The notes under the pieces were generated by a model. It was given only the letters and a program-made list of their open reading frames with translations, was not told the DNA's origin and ran no database searches. DNA of 64,000 nt from positions 62,001 to 126,000 of the forward strand of contig JAEWGO010000023.1 of NCBI GenBank assembly GCA_023388255.1, in the 5' to 3' direction. Positions 34,119-43,490 of this stretch are shown here, one piece after another. The stretch is from Pseudomonadota bacterium. GTDB taxonomy: Bacteria > Pseudomonadota > Gammaproteobacteria > Xanthomonadales > Rhodanobacteraceae. Within the stretch, counting starts at the first letter, position 1. Each line of letters starts with the position of its first letter. The position numbers and the translations under genes are program-made.

Positions 34119-34905
34119 CCAGATGGTGGAGCACACGCAGCTTGCCTTGGCCGGGGAAATAGCCGGCGGCGAGCGCCTGCTGCACGAAGCCAATGGCGCG
34201 CTCGACCGCGCTTTCAAGCGGTTGCCCACAGGCGATGCCGGCAGCCACCGCAGCCGCGAGCGAGCAGCCGGTGCCATGGCTTTCGCCGCGGATACGGCGC
34301 TGATGGAACCAGTGCTCTGCCTCCTGCGTGAGCAGCAAGTCGGAGATGTCGTCGCTGGCCAAGTGGCCGCCTTTGAGCAATACCGCACGCGCGCCGGCGG
34401 CACGGAGTGCGTGCGCGGCCGCCAGCATCTCGGGCGGAGTACGGATCGTCCGATCGAGCAGGCGTTCGGCCTCGGGAATGTTCGGCGTCACGAGGGTGGC
34501 CCGTGCGAGCAGGTGCCGCAGCAATGCCGGCGCAAGGTCGTTTGTCGCCAGAGCAGCGCCGGTCGTGGCGACCAGTACCGGGTCGAGAATCACCGGAATG
34601 TGCGGATGCCGCGCCAGCACAGCGGCAACCTCGCGCGTCAGTGCCGGTGTCGCCAGCATGCCGATCTTGATTGCGGCAACGTCGAAATCCTCAAGCACCG
34701 CATCCACTTGCGCGCGCAGGATTGTGCTCGGCACGGTATGGATCGCGCTCACGCCGCGCGTGTTCTGCGCGGTGACCGCGGTGATGGCACAGGTGCCATG
34801 CACGCCATACGCTGCGAAGGTGCGCAGATCTGCTTGAATGCCGGCGCCGCCACCGGAATCGGATCCGGCGATCGTCAATGCAATGGGAAGAGGAGGGCGT
34901 TTCAT
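34102..34905 (-). CDS. thiD: hydroxymethylpyrimidine/phosphomethylpyrimidine kinase
   Basis: A 267-residue ribokinase-fold enzyme of thiamine synthesis that phosphorylates HMP to HMP-PP in two steps. It starts LPIALTIAGSDSGGGAGIQADL, the substrate loop, with VLDPVLVATTGAAL near 110. The anion-hole region is ESHGTGCSLAAAVAAGIACG near 210. It stands alone here without other thi genes. It is convergent with icd and divergent from the membrane barrel gene. Confidence 0.94.
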   Translation of the reverse strand: MKRPPLPIALTIAGSDSGGGAGIQADLRTFAAYGVHGTCAITAVTAQNTRGVSAIHTVPSTILRAQVDAVLEDFDVAAIKIGMLATPALTREVAAVLARHPHIPVILDPVLVATTGAALATNDLAPALLRHLLARATLVTPNIPEAERLLDRTIRTPPEMLAAAHALRAAGARAVLLKGGHLASDDISDLLLTQEAEHWFHQRRIRGESHGTGCSLAAAVAAGIACGQPLESAVERAIGFVQQALAAGYFPGQGKLRVLHHLAEFGE

Positions 34906-35098
34906 GCGTGCTGTTGCGTCCGCGCTACAAAGCCAAAGGGCGCGTGCTGCACAAAGGGTGTGCGGGAAATTCGTATTTTTTCAGTCATGGCAAGGAGTTG
35001 TTGCTGTCGGATCGAGCGCGGCGCTTGACTTCTGTTGCGTTTTCGCCAACGATACGACGAATTACACCACAGCCGTTCCACTACCGCAGCAAGGGGCT

Positions 35099-36307
35099 AT
35101 GCAGCGGGCAACAGCAGCAAGCGCAGGGAGATGGGCGGGAGCGCTCGGCACAGGGCTGGCGCTTCCGCTTTCTTTTGTTGTACATGCGGCGTCGTTTGAC
35201 GACGTACGCGCGCGCGTGCGTCCGGTTGAAGCCTCCGCGATTGCTGCAGTTGCCGACGCTTCTGCGCTTGCGCGTTGGCACGACTACGCGCTGTCCAGCA
35301 TCACCCCGCAGTTTTCCTGGGCCGTGCTGCCGCCGTCCAGCGACGCGCCGCGGGTGCTCGACAACTATACGGGTACGATCGAGCGCGCCCCGCTGTTCGA
35401 GACGCGGATCGGTGCAAGCACGACGCACGTCGGTATCGCTGTCACCACCGGCACGGTTGCCGACACGCCGAGCGTGCTTCCGACCCAGGCCACACATCTG
35501 GTTCCAATGCCGCAAACCGGCCTGCAGCGCACCGTGGTGACGCCGAGCCTGGCTGGTGACTGGGGCAGCCGCGGCAGCGTGCGCCTGACCGGAGTGTTCG
35601 CCTATCAGCGCTTTGCGAGTTTCGGTCTCGGTACGGCCATGTCCGATGGCGGCGCGCCGTTGCCGGGATGGCTGGGCGACAGCTCCTACGGTGCCGGTGC
35701 GCGTGTGGACGTCAGCAATGTGCTGGGCGACCATCTGCGCTGGAATCTCGGCTATCAGTCCCGCGTCGGCATGGGCACGTACGCGAACTATCGAGGCGTG
35801 TTCGCCGATGCCGGTCATTTCGACATTCCGGCAAGCGCAAGTGCGAGTCTGAGCTACGCGCTGACGCCGCATTTCGGCGTTGATGTCGGCATGCAGCGCG
35901 TGATGTACAGCGCGATCACGCCATTCGCCAGTTCGAATCTGCCGACCCGTTTCCTGGCTTTGCTCGGCGACGGTTCCAGCCCGGTGTTCGCATGGCGTGA
36001 CCTCAATGTCTACAGCGTCGGCGGCACCTGGAGCGATCAGGATTTCGGTAGCGTCCAGCTTCGCTATACGACGCGGCAGCAGCCGGTGCCGACATCGAAG
36101 CTGCTGGAGAACGCGCTCGCCGACGCGACCGCGAACGACATGGTCACGCTCGGTTGGTCGCGTGGACTTGGCGCGTCTTCGAACCTGAGCTTTGCGGCCA
36201 GTTACGCGACCTCGCCGTACTACCTGTTGATGCCGAGCTACCTCTCGCGCGCAAACGGAACGGCGAGCCAGTTCGAGTTCGAGGCGCTTTGGTCGGTGAG
36301 GTTCTGA
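35099..36307 (+). CDS. outer-membrane beta-barrel protein, possibly FadL-like
   Basis: A 402-residue protein from ATG 35099 (AAGGGG upstream) with a signal peptide near residues 12-30 (WAGALGTGLALPLSFVVHAA). The mature part alternates polar and hydrophobic residues in strand-like runs (LRWNLGYQSRVGMGTYANY, FGVDVGMQRVMYSAI, VQLRYTTRQQPV). It ends in Phe (EFEALWSVRF), the usual signal for BAM insertion. The set-up YSAITPF near residue 265 recalls FadL-type fatty acid channels, but the N-terminal hatch is not clear. The transported compound is unknown. Confidence 0.65.
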   Translation: MQRATAASAGRWAGALGTGLALPLSFVVHAASFDDVRARVRPVEASAIAAVADASALARWHDYALSSITPQFSWAVLPPSSDAPRVLDNYTGTIERAPLFETRIGASTTHVGIAVTTGTVADTPSVLPTQATHLVPMPQTGLQRTVVTPSLAGDWGSRGSVRLTGVFAYQRFASFGLGTAMSDGGAPLPGWLGDSSYGAGARVDVSNVLGDHLRWNLGYQSRVGMGTYANYRGVFADAGHFDIPASASASLSYALTPHFGVDVGMQRVMYSAITPFASSNLPTRFLALLGDGSSPVFAWRDLNVYSVGGTWSDQDFGSVQLRYTTRQQPVPTSKLLENALADATANDMVTLGWSRGLGASSNLSFAASYATSPYYLLMPSYLSRANGTASQFEFEALWSVRF

Positions 36308-36479
36308 GAGAGCGTGAATCACCAGCCTTCGGCTGCTGTGAGTCGCGCGGGATTCGAGATTCGGTTGGATCCGGCCAGTCGCGAATTCGCCCCATCCCGG
36401 AATCCCTGTCGCTCTTCCGGAGTCCAGCAGCGCGCGCCGTCGAGCGCGCGCTTTCCCGCCTCCTCCTGAATCTCCGTCT

Positions 36480-37877
36480 TTACAGCCTTTCGGACGCGTA
36501 ATCCGCCAGCCGTGAACGCTCGCCGCGGCGCAAGGTGATGTGCGCGCTGTGTTCCCAACCCTTGAAGCGGTCGACCGCGTAAGTCAAGCCTGAGGTGGTT
36601 TCGGTCAGGTACGGCGTGTCGATCTGCTCGACGTTGCCGAGGCAGATGATCTTGCTGCCGGGACCGGCACGCGTGATCAGCGTCTTCATCTGTTTCGGAG
36701 TCAGGTTCTGCGCTTCGTCGATGATGACGTAGCGGTTGAGAAAGGTGCGCCCACGCATGAAGTTCATCGCGCGGATCTTGATGCGAGAAGCGAGCAGATC
36801 GTTGGTCGCCGCGCGGCCCCAGGCGCCGCCCTCCTGCGGGTTCGTCAGCACTTCGAGGTTGTCGGTCAGCGCGCCCATCCACGGCGTCATCTTTTCCTCC
36901 TCGGTGCCGGGCAGGAAACCGATGTCCTCGCCGACCGAAACGGTTGCGCGCGTCATGATGATCTCGCGGTAACGCTGCTGGTCCATCACTTGCGCGAGGC
37001 CGGCGGCGAGCGCGAGCAGCGTCTTGCCGGTGCCGGCGGTGCCGAGCAGCGTGACGAAGTCGATTTCCGGGTCCATCAGCGCGTTCAGTGCGAAGTTCTG
37101 CTCGCGGTTGCGCGCGTGGATGCCCCACACCGTATGCGTGCCGCTGCGATAGTCGTCGACGATCTGCAGCACGGCCTTCTGGCCTTCGAGACGCGCCACA
37201 CGCAGTTCGACCTCGTCCTCGCCGGGCAGGTACAGGCTCTGGTTCGGATGCCAGTCCTCGGTCTTGCGCCGCTTCACTTCGTAGAATGTGCGACCGCGCT
37301 CGGACCACGAACGCAGTTCGCCATGGCGATCCCAGAAATCCGGCGGCAGTTCGCCGAGGCCGGTATAGAGCAGGCTGAAATCGTCGAGTGCGCGATCGTT
37401 CTCGTAGTCTTCGGCGGTGATGCCGTAGATCTTTGCCTTGATGCGCAGATTGATGTCCTTGGACACCAATACCACGGCTTCCTTCGGTCGCGCCTCGCGC
37501 AAGGCGACCACGGAGGCGAGAATCAGATTGTCGGGCAGCGTGCGGCGATTGCTCTTGTCGGCGGTGACGTGCGCGGTCGTCTGGAAGTAAAGACGTCCAG
37601 CCTTCTGCTTTCGATTGAGCTGCAATCCCTGAGGCAGGCGCAGTTCCACCCCTTCCTCGATTGGCCGGCCATTGCCGGCAATGACCAGTTCGTTGAGGAA
37701 GCGGCTGACCTGGCGCGCATTGCGCGAGGTTTCGGAGGTGCCTTTCTTGGCCGCGTCGAGTTCTTCAAGCACCGTCATCGGTATGAAGACGTCGTGCTCC
37801 TCGAAGCGGAACAGCGACGTGGGATCGTGCATCAGCACGTTGGTGTCGAGTACGTAGATGCGCTTGCCTCGGGTCAT
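36480..37877 (-). CDS. PhoH2-like PIN-domain/ATPase protein
   Basis: A 465-residue protein. The N-terminal PIN ribonuclease domain (1-145) has VLDTNVLMHDPTSLFRF and later VVLVSKDINLRIKA. The C-terminal PhoH ATPase has Walker A GTAGTGKTLLALAAGL near 252 and Walker B RYVIIDEAQNLTP near 355. PhoH2 proteins of this layout are reported as RNA helicase/ribonucleases. ATG 37877 opens MTRGKRIYVLDTNV. It precedes no partner; bcp lies upstream in the same direction. Confidence 0.92.
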   Translation of the reverse strand: MTRGKRIYVLDTNVLMHDPTSLFRFEEHDVFIPMTVLEELDAAKKGTSETSRNARQVSRFLNELVIAGNGRPIEEGVELRLPQGLQLNRKQKAGRLYFQTTAHVTADKSNRRTLPDNLILASVVALREARPKEAVVLVSKDINLRIKAKIYGITAEDYENDRALDDFSLLYTGLGELPPDFWDRHGELRSWSERGRTFYEVKRRKTEDWHPNQSLYLPGEDEVELRVARLEGQKAVLQIVDDYRSGTHTVWGIHARNREQNFALNALMDPEIDFVTLLGTAGTGKTLLALAAGLAQVMDQQRYREIIMTRATVSVGEDIGFLPGTEEEKMTPWMGALTDNLEVLTNPQEGGAWGRAATNDLLASRIKIRAMNFMRGRTFLNRYVIIDEAQNLTPKQMKTLITRAGPGSKIICLGNVEQIDTPYLTETTSGLTYAVDRFKGWEHSAHITLRRGERSRLADYASERL

Positions 37878-37965
37878 GCGGAGCTCTCGGGCGTGTGCGG
37901 AGGGGCGGTGCGCGCGATGCTGACTGCGCGCGGAAGGAAACACGGATAGCAGGGCGAAATGACAA

Positions 37966-38430
37966 TCACGAGTGCGTGAGCCGCTCCAGCACGGCGGCGG
38001 CGTGGCCGGGTACCTTGACGCCGCGCCACTCGGCGGCGAGCGTGCCGTTCGCATCGATCAGGAACGTGCTGCGGATCACGCCGACGAAACGGCGTCCGTA
38101 CAACACCTTCTCGCCGAGCACGTCGAATGCATTGCACCAGGCTTCGTCGGTGTCGGCGACGAGCGCGAACGGCAGCGCATGTTTGGCGCGGAACTTCGCA
38201 TGCGAAGCGATCGAATCGCGCGACACGCCGACGATCGCGCAGCCGTGTCGGCGGAACGCTTCATGGAGGTCGCGGAATGCCTGCGCCTCGTTCGTGCAGC
38301 CGGGCGTGTTGTCTTTCGGGTAGAAATAGACGACGGCTGGATGTCCGCGCAGATCGGCAAGTGCCAGCGTGCCGCCATCGTCGAGCGCGCCCTTGAGGTT
38401 CGGAACCTTCTTGCCGATCGCGATGGTCAT
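37966..38430 (-). CDS. bcp: peroxiredoxin, thioredoxin-dependent (Bcp/PrxQ)
   Basis: A 154-residue thiol peroxidase. The peroxidatic Cys lies in YPKDNTPGCTNEAQAF near 46. The usual resolving Cys five residues later (C-x4-C) is absent here. Other Cys (HGCAI near 64 and WCNAF near 99) could resolve, or it may work as a one-Cys form. Its ATG overlaps the stop of gcvR (ATGA), the gcvR-bcp arrangement common in gammaproteobacteria. Confidence 0.93.
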   Translation of the reverse strand: MTIAIGKKVPNLKGALDDGGTLALADLRGHPAVVYFYPKDNTPGCTNEAQAFRDLHEAFRRHGCAIVGVSRDSIASHAKFRAKHALPFALVADTDEAWCNAFDVLGEKVLYGRRFVGVIRSTFLIDANGTLAAEWRGVKVPGHAAAVLERLTHS

Positions 38431-39077
38431 CAGAACTTCATCGGATCCATGATTGCATCGAGGTTGAGCCCGTCGCAGAACTCCAGGAAATCGTCGCGCA
38501 GTGCGGCAATGTGCGTTGTGTTCGGAATGCCGATCGTGATCTGCGCCGAAAACATGTCGGCGCCGGTCTGCATCGCGCGATAGCGCGTGGAATGCAGTTG
38601 CTCGATCGAGATGTTCTGCTGCGCGAAGAATTCGGCGAGTTGGAACAGCACGCCCGGCTTGTCCGCGGCGACGACCTCGACCACATAAGGAATCAGGTTC
38701 GACTGTTGCGCCTTGGCGCTCGTGCGGAAGTGGCTGAGGCGCAGCGTGCCGTCGCGATCGAGGCGCGCCAGTGCGTTCTCCAGTTTCGCGATCGCGTCCC
38801 ACGCGCCCTGTGCCAGCGCCAGCACGTGGATTTCGTTGCCGAGTGTCGACACGCGCGCTTCGGCAAGATTGCAGCCGCATTCGGAAATGCGCTTGCTGAT
38901 CGCGACCAGGGGGGATTGGGTGGCGCTGTTGAACGCGCTGATGAGCAGGTAGTTTTCCGTGGACGCGGGACGCGGCGTGTTTTCGTTGGGAGGTTGCTTG
39001 CCTGCCTGCTTCACGATTCCATCGTCCTTCGGGCGTCGCGCATTGCTGCTCTGCGAGCCAGAATACTTGCGCGCCAT
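38430..39077 (-). CDS. gcvR: glycine cleavage system repressor GcvR-like, tandem ACT domains
   Basis: A 215-residue protein with a variable 40-residue N-terminus followed by two ACT domains: NYLLISAFNSATQSPLVAIS from about 42 and PYVVEVVAADKPGVLFQLAE from about 129. GcvR binds GcvA with glycine and represses the gcv operon in E. coli. The gcv genes are not in this window, so the role is by family. ATG 39077 is the nearest Met that keeps the gap to the divergent dapA; the first 40 residues are unconserved-looking. Confidence 0.85.
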   Translation of the reverse strand: MARKYSGSQSSNARRPKDDGIVKQAGKQPPNENTPRPASTENYLLISAFNSATQSPLVAISKRISECGCNLAEARVSTLGNEIHVLALAQGAWDAIAKLENALARLDRDGTLRLSHFRTSAKAQQSNLIPYVVEVVAADKPGVLFQLAEFFAQQNISIEQLHSTRYRAMQTGADMFSAQITIGIPNTTHIAALRDDFLEFCDGLNLDAIMDPMKF

Positions 39078-39188
39078 GGGGGTCGCAAGGAGATCGCGTC
39101 GCGCATGTGCCGCGCGGCGCAAACCGGATGGACCTGCGCCGAGATTCCCGGCTACCATGCCTGCTTCACCAGCGTACGAACTTACGAC

Positions 39189-40091
39189 GTGATCCTTTCC
39201 GGCAGTATCTGCGCACTGGCGACGCCCTTGCGCGCGCGGGACGACGCCATCGACCTCGATGCGTTCGGTCGCCTGATCGACTACCAGATCGATGGCGGCA
39301 CGCAGGCGCTGGTCATCGCCGGCTCGACCGGCGAAGCCGCTGCGCTCGACGACACCGAATATTCCATCCTGCTCGAAGCCGCCATCGCGCGCAGCAAGCG
39401 TCGCGTGCCGCTGCTGGCCGGCAGCGGGCAGTCGGCCACGCGCAAGACGATTGCGCAGACGCAACGCGCGCGCGCCGCCGGCGTCGATGCGGCGCTCGTC
39501 TCCGCGCCGGCATACGTGCGGCCGACGCAGGAAGGCCTGTATCGTCACTACTGCGAGGTCGCCGAACACGGCGGCTTGCCGGTCGTGCTGTACAACGTGC
39601 CGGCGCGTACCGCATGCGACCTGTTGCCGGAAACCGTCGCGCGCCTCGCCGGCCACGGCAACATCATCGGCATCAAGGAGGCCGTGTCCGCTGCCGATCG
39701 AATGAAGGCGTTACTGGAACTGCGCAGCGAAGGATTTCGTGTGCTTTCCGGCGACGATCCGACCGCGGCGCGGGCGATGCTGGCCGGTGCGGATGGCGTG
39801 ATCTCGGTCGCGGCCAACGTCGCGCCGAAGGCGTTCGCGGCGATGTGCGCGGCGGTCACGTCCGGCGACACCGCCCAGGCCGAAATCCGGGATGCGCATC
39901 TGCGCGAGCTGTATGCGGTGCTCGGTGTCGAACCGAATCCGATTCCGCTCAAATGGTGTCTGGCCGCGCTTGGCCTCGGCGAGGCCTACCTGCGGCTGCC
40001 GCTGCTGGCGCTTTCCGACGCGCATCACGCGGCAGCTGGCGCTGCGCTGAACCGGCTCGGCCTGTCCCCGGCAGCGCGTGCGGCCGGGTAG
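39189..40091 (+). CDS. dapA: 4-hydroxy-tetrahydrodipicolinate synthase
   Basis: A 300-residue TIM-barrel lyase of lysine and diaminopimelate synthesis that condenses pyruvate with aspartate semialdehyde. GSTGEAAALDDTE near 45 and LYNVPARTACDL with the Tyr near 135 are family motifs. The Schiff-base Lys lies in IIGIKEAVSAADR near 163. The start is a GTG at 39189 that aligns with the family start (ILSGSICALATPL). It is followed directly by bamC, as in E. coli. Confidence 0.95.
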   Translation: MILSGSICALATPLRARDDAIDLDAFGRLIDYQIDGGTQALVIAGSTGEAAALDDTEYSILLEAAIARSKRRVPLLAGSGQSATRKTIAQTQRARAAGVDAALVSAPAYVRPTQEGLYRHYCEVAEHGGLPVVLYNVPARTACDLLPETVARLAGHGNIIGIKEAVSAADRMKALLELRSEGFRVLSGDDPTAARAMLAGADGVISVAANVAPKAFAAMCAAVTSGDTAQAEIRDAHLRELYAVLGVEPNPIPLKWCLAALGLGEAYLRLPLLALSDAHHAAAGAALNRLGLSPAARAAG

Positions 40092-40119
40092 GGTAGACTA
40101 CGTGGATGACTACGACGGG

Positions 40120-40746
40120 ATGGTATTCGTGAGACGGAACAACTTCGTATTGCTGGCCGCCGTTGTTGCAGGCTCCTTGCTGAGCGGCTGCGGATTCTTC
40201 CACAAGCACTTCGACCGCAAGGAACCGGAATACCGCAAGTCCGTCCAGGAGCGGCCGCTGGAAGTGCCGCCAGACCTGGATATGCCGAGCAATAGTGGCG
40301 CGCTGGTGATCCCGGCTGCCGGGACGTCGTCTTCCGCGGCCTCGTCGAGTGCGCCGCCTTCGGTCGCGGTGTCGTCCGACGCAGCGGCGGCGGGCGTGTC
40401 GATCGGCGGCGACGGATTACGCGTCACCGACAGTGTCGAAAGCACGTGGTCGCGGGTGGGTCTGGCGCTCGAGCGTTCCGGCGCGGCGACGATTCTCGGC
40501 CGCGACGAAGCGGCGCATGCCTACACGGTCGAAACAACCGGCCAGACTACGGCCAAGGCCGGTTGGTTGAAGCGCGCGGTCACGCTTGGCCATGCGACCA
40601 AGAAGGTGACAGCGAAGGTGCAACTGACCGTGCGTGTCAGTGCCGATGGCGATGGCAGCAAGGTGGGCGTCGAAGGTGCTACCGACGAGGCGTCGCGCGA
40701 TGCTGCGCGATCACTGCTGGCGAGCCTGCGCCAACGCTTGTCCTGA
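40120..40746 (+). CDS. bamC: outer-membrane assembly lipoprotein BamC-like
   Basis: A 208-residue lipoprotein from ATG 40120 (a GTG at 40129 is also possible). The lipobox is LLSGC, with the acylated Cys near 23. An unstructured segment with PLEVPPDLDMP follows; this resembles the BamC N-terminal region that binds BamD. One BamC-type globular domain comes next (STWSRVGLALERSGAATILG). E. coli BamC has two such domains and 344 residues, so this is a short single-domain form, as is common in this order. Its place after dapA supports the name. Confidence 0.85.
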   Translation: MVFVRRNNFVLLAAVVAGSLLSGCGFFHKHFDRKEPEYRKSVQERPLEVPPDLDMPSNSGALVIPAAGTSSSAASSSAPPSVAVSSDAAAAGVSIGGDGLRVTDSVESTWSRVGLALERSGAATILGRDEAAHAYTVETTGQTTAKAGWLKRAVTLGHATKKVTAKVQLTVRVSADGDGSKVGVEGATDEASRDAARSLLASLRQRLS

Positions 40747-40862
40747 TTCAGCCCGGCTGGCGCGTGCCGCACAAGGCGCGCGCCCTTTCGCGGTGGGTTG
40801 AAGCGACCGACGAAGCCATCATCGAAACGGACACGAAACGCCGGCGCACTGCGCCAGGGCAA

Positions 40863-41186
40863 TCAGCGCTCCAGCAGTTTCAGCTTGTCCGATTTACCGT
40901 CCCATTCCTTGGCGTCGGCAGGCGCGTCGATACGCTCGGTCAGCACCGGCCACGCTTTCGCGAGCTCGGCATTGAGCGCGATGAAACTTTCCTGACCCGC
41001 CGGGACGTCGTCTTCGGGGAAGATCGCGTTGGCCGGGCATTCCGGCTCGCACAAGGTGCAGTCGATGCACTCTTCCGGATCGATCACGAGGAAGTTCGGC
41101 CCCTCATGGAAGCAGTCGACCGGGCAGACTTCAACGCAGTCGGTGTACTTGCACTTGATGCAGTTCTCGGTGACGACGAAGGGCAT
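40863..41186 (-). CDS. fdxA: seven-iron ferredoxin FdxA
   Basis: A 107-residue ferredoxin. The N-terminal cluster motif reads CIKCKYTDCVEVCPVDCF (a 3Fe-4S site and the last Cys of the second cluster). The second motif CIDCTLCEPECP supports a 4Fe-4S site. It is an electron carrier of the Azotobacter FdI type. Coordinates end at a stop 116 bases from bamC. A tRNA gene on the same strand lies about 200 bases upstream. Confidence 0.95.
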   Translation of the reverse strand: MPFVVTENCIKCKYTDCVEVCPVDCFHEGPNFLVIDPEECIDCTLCEPECPANAIFPEDDVPAGQESFIALNAELAKAWPVLTERIDAPADAKEWDGKSDKLKLLER

Positions 41187-41385
41187 GGGCGTGAGCTGTC
41201 GCGGAAGGAGGAGTGTGTTCGACAGGGGCTTTCGCGCTGTTGCGATCAGTCCCGTTCGAAGCGGATGTTAGTTGAAAAGTCCAGCCAAGGAAGGCTGCGT
41301 CCGGAGCGCGGCGAAAACACAACCGCTTACGCCCGCGTTTCGCCATCGCCCTCGGCGATCACGAAAGGCCGCATCAACAAACAAT

Positions 41386-41461
41386 TGGCGCTCCCTACGA
41401 GGTTCGAACTCGTGTTCCCGCCTTGAGAGGGCGGTGTCCTGGGCCACTAGACGAAGGGAGC
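41386..41461 (-). tRNA. tRNA-Glu (CTC)
   Basis: On the minus strand GCTCCCT begins the acceptor stem at 41461 and pairs with AGGGAGC. The anticodon stem is CCGCC/GGCGG and the loop CTCTCAA gives anticodon CTC. The T loop reads GTTCGAA, and CCA is encoded at 41388-41386. The total is 76 bases including CCA. Confidence 0.96.
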
Positions 41462-41487
41462 GCTGTTTGGGAAATGCCGAGCTGCGT

Positions 41488-41515
41488 AGTATAACGAATC
41501 GGTAACAGGCATCAA
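41488..41515 (-). promoter_or_regulatory. promoter of tRNA-Glu
   Basis: On the minus strand TTGATG (41515-41510), a 16-base spacer, and TATACT (41493-41488). Transcription would start about 20 bases before the tRNA 5' end. Confidence 0.6.
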
Positions 41516-41536
41516 TCAGTGGAGCGCCCGCGTCGG

Positions 41537-42925
41537 ATGAATCCGGAACAAATCGAACAGGACATGGCCGCCGAAGGGTCGTTCCGCATCATCCCGCGTG
41601 CGCAGCACTCGATCTCGCGAAAAAGCATCTCGCCGGGTGCGCTGCGCGTGTTGTATCGCTTGCACGAAGCCGGCTACCAGGCGTTGCTGGTCGGCGGCGC
41701 GGTGCGCGATCTTCTGCTCGGCGGCCATCCGAAGGACTTCGACGTTGCGACCAACGCGACGCCTGAACAGGTGCGCGAACTGTTCCGCAACTGCCGCCTG
41801 ATCGGACGTCGGTTCCGGCTCGCGCACGTCGTGTTCGGTCGCGAGATCGTCGAAGTCGCGACGTTTCGCGGCAGCAGCGACGATGGCAGTGGCGATCGTC
41901 ATCTGGTCGATGGGCGCCTCGTGCGCGATAACGTCTACGGCAGCCTCGAAGAAGACGCGGTGCGCCGCGATTTCACCGTCAACGCGTTGTACTACGACAT
42001 CGCCGATTTCAGCGTGCGCGATGCGGTCGGCGGCATGGCCGATCTGCAACGTCGCGTGATGCGCCTGATCGGCGATCCGGAGCTGCGCTATCGCGAGGAT
42101 CCGGTGCGCATGTTGCGCGCGGTGCGCCTCGCCGCGAAACTCGATTTCGAGATCGAGCGCGACACAGCCGCACCATTCGCGGCGCTCGGTCCCTTGCTTG
42201 GCGAAGCGCCGCCGGCGCGCTTGTTCGATGAATCGCTCAAGTTGTTTCTGGCCGGTCATGGCCTCGCGAGTTTTCGCACCCTGGAACAACATGGCTTGCT
42301 CGAACCCGTCTTCCCGGCTACCGCGCGCGTGCTCAAGGGGCGCGGCGATTCGCCGTTCCGGCGCCTGCTCGAACAGACACTGGCCAGCACGGACGCGCGC
42401 GTTCGCGCGGACAAGCCGGTCACACCGGCGTTCCTGTTTGCAGCAATGCTGTGGGAGCCGGTGCGCGTCGCTGCGCAGGCGATGATCGACTCCGGTACCG
42501 ACGCCGTGATCGCATGGCCGCATGCGGCCGAGCGCGTGCTGCGCGCGCAGTCGCTGCGGGTTGCGATTCCGCGTCGTTTCTCGATTGCAATCGAGGAAAT
42601 CTGGGCTTTGCAGCCGCGCTTCGCGCAACGCACGAAGAAGCGCGCATTCCGGCTGCTCGAACATCCACGCTTCCGCGCCGCGTACGATTTCCTGCTGCTG
42701 CGCGCGGACGAATCCCCCGAGTTGGCCGAGCTCGCGGCGTGGTGGACCGAGGCGCAGCAGCTGGGGCCGGATCAGTTGGCCGAACGCCTCGCCGCGGTCC
42801 CCGCGCAGTCGACTGCCGCCGATACCGCACCTGAAGGCAAGCGCAAACGTCCGCGCCGGCGTCGTCGCAAGGCGCGTACTGACGCGCCTGGGGAAACGGG
42901 CCAGGCACGCGATGCCGGCGACTGA
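41537..42925 (+). CDS. pcnB: poly(A) polymerase I
   Basis: A 462-residue nucleotidyltransferase that adds poly(A) to RNA 3' ends and so promotes decay. The catalytic site is ALLVGGAVRDLLLGGHPKDF with the following Asp pair (DFDVAT). FREDPVRMLRAVR-like sequence (REDPVRMLRAVRLAAKL) marks the PcnB group rather than CCA-adding enzymes. The end is a basic tail (KRKRPRRRRRKA), typical of PcnB. ATG 41537 is preferred over the GTG at 41519. folK overlaps its end by 14 bases, the usual pcnB-folK pair. Confidence 0.93.
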   Translation: MNPEQIEQDMAAEGSFRIIPRAQHSISRKSISPGALRVLYRLHEAGYQALLVGGAVRDLLLGGHPKDFDVATNATPEQVRELFRNCRLIGRRFRLAHVVFGREIVEVATFRGSSDDGSGDRHLVDGRLVRDNVYGSLEEDAVRRDFTVNALYYDIADFSVRDAVGGMADLQRRVMRLIGDPELRYREDPVRMLRAVRLAAKLDFEIERDTAAPFAALGPLLGEAPPARLFDESLKLFLAGHGLASFRTLEQHGLLEPVFPATARVLKGRGDSPFRRLLEQTLASTDARVRADKPVTPAFLFAAMLWEPVRVAAQAMIDSGTDAVIAWPHAAERVLRAQSLRVAIPRRFSIAIEEIWALQPRFAQRTKKRAFRLLEHPRFRAAYDFLLLRADESPELAELAAWWTEAQQLGPDQLAERLAAVPAQSTAADTAPEGKRKRPRRRRRKARTDAPGETGQARDAGD

Positions 42926-43430
42926 GGTGATGCCGGGCGCGCGCGTCTATGTCGGTCTTGGCAGCAATCTCGACGATCCGCCGACGCAGCTGGCGCGTGC
43001 ATTCGAGGCGCTCGCGCGTATCGCGCACACCCGATTGCTGCGTCATTCGCGCCTGTATCGCAGCGCACCGTGGGGCAACACCGATCAGCCAGCCTTCGTC
43101 AACGCCGTTGCCGAGTTGGCCAGCGCACTGGCGCCCAGCGACTTTCTTGCTGCGCTGCTCGACATCGAGCGCGTGCAAGGCCGTCGTCGCGATGGCGAGC
43201 GTTGGGGGCCGCGCACGCTCGATCTCGATCTGTTGTTGTTCGGCGAGCGGCAATCGACCGAACCCGGTCTGACCTTGCCGCATCCGCGCATGGCCGAGCG
43301 CGCCTTCGTGCTGGTGCCATTGGCTGAACTCGATACCGACCTGCGCATTCCGGGCGCTGGCGTCGTGCGCGATCTGTTGCGCCACGTTGATGCGCACGAC
43401 TGCGTGCCGCTCGATGACGGCGTTGCTTGA
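42912..43430 (+). CDS. folK: HPPK, 6-hydroxymethyl-7,8-dihydropterin pyrophosphokinase
   Basis: A 172-residue folate-pathway kinase. It starts VYVGLGSNLDDPPTQL and has the magnesium-binding region RDGERWGPRTLDLDLLLFGE near 95-115, plus LPHPRMAERAFVLVPL. ATG 42912 overlaps pcnB; a second ATG at 42930 with GAGGTG in front gives a form six residues shorter and is about as likely. It leads to panB, 60 bases downstream. Confidence 0.95.
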   Translation: MPATEVMPGARVYVGLGSNLDDPPTQLARAFEALARIAHTRLLRHSRLYRSAPWGNTDQPAFVNAVAELASALAPSDFLAALLDIERVQGRRRDGERWGPRTLDLDLLLFGERQSTEPGLTLPHPRMAERAFVLVPLAELDTDLRIPGAGVVRDLLRHVDAHDCVPLDDGVA

Positions 43431-43490
43431 GCTCGATTGGCGGCGCGGGGAATAATGCCGTTCCCACGCCAGCCCGATAGTCAACCTCCC

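Noticed and set aside
36308..36479. Possible small gene between the membrane barrel and the PhoH2-like gene
   Set aside because: Short frames there are low-quality. The gap holds a CAGCC/GGCTG hairpin at 36323-36335 and repeat-like fragments instead.
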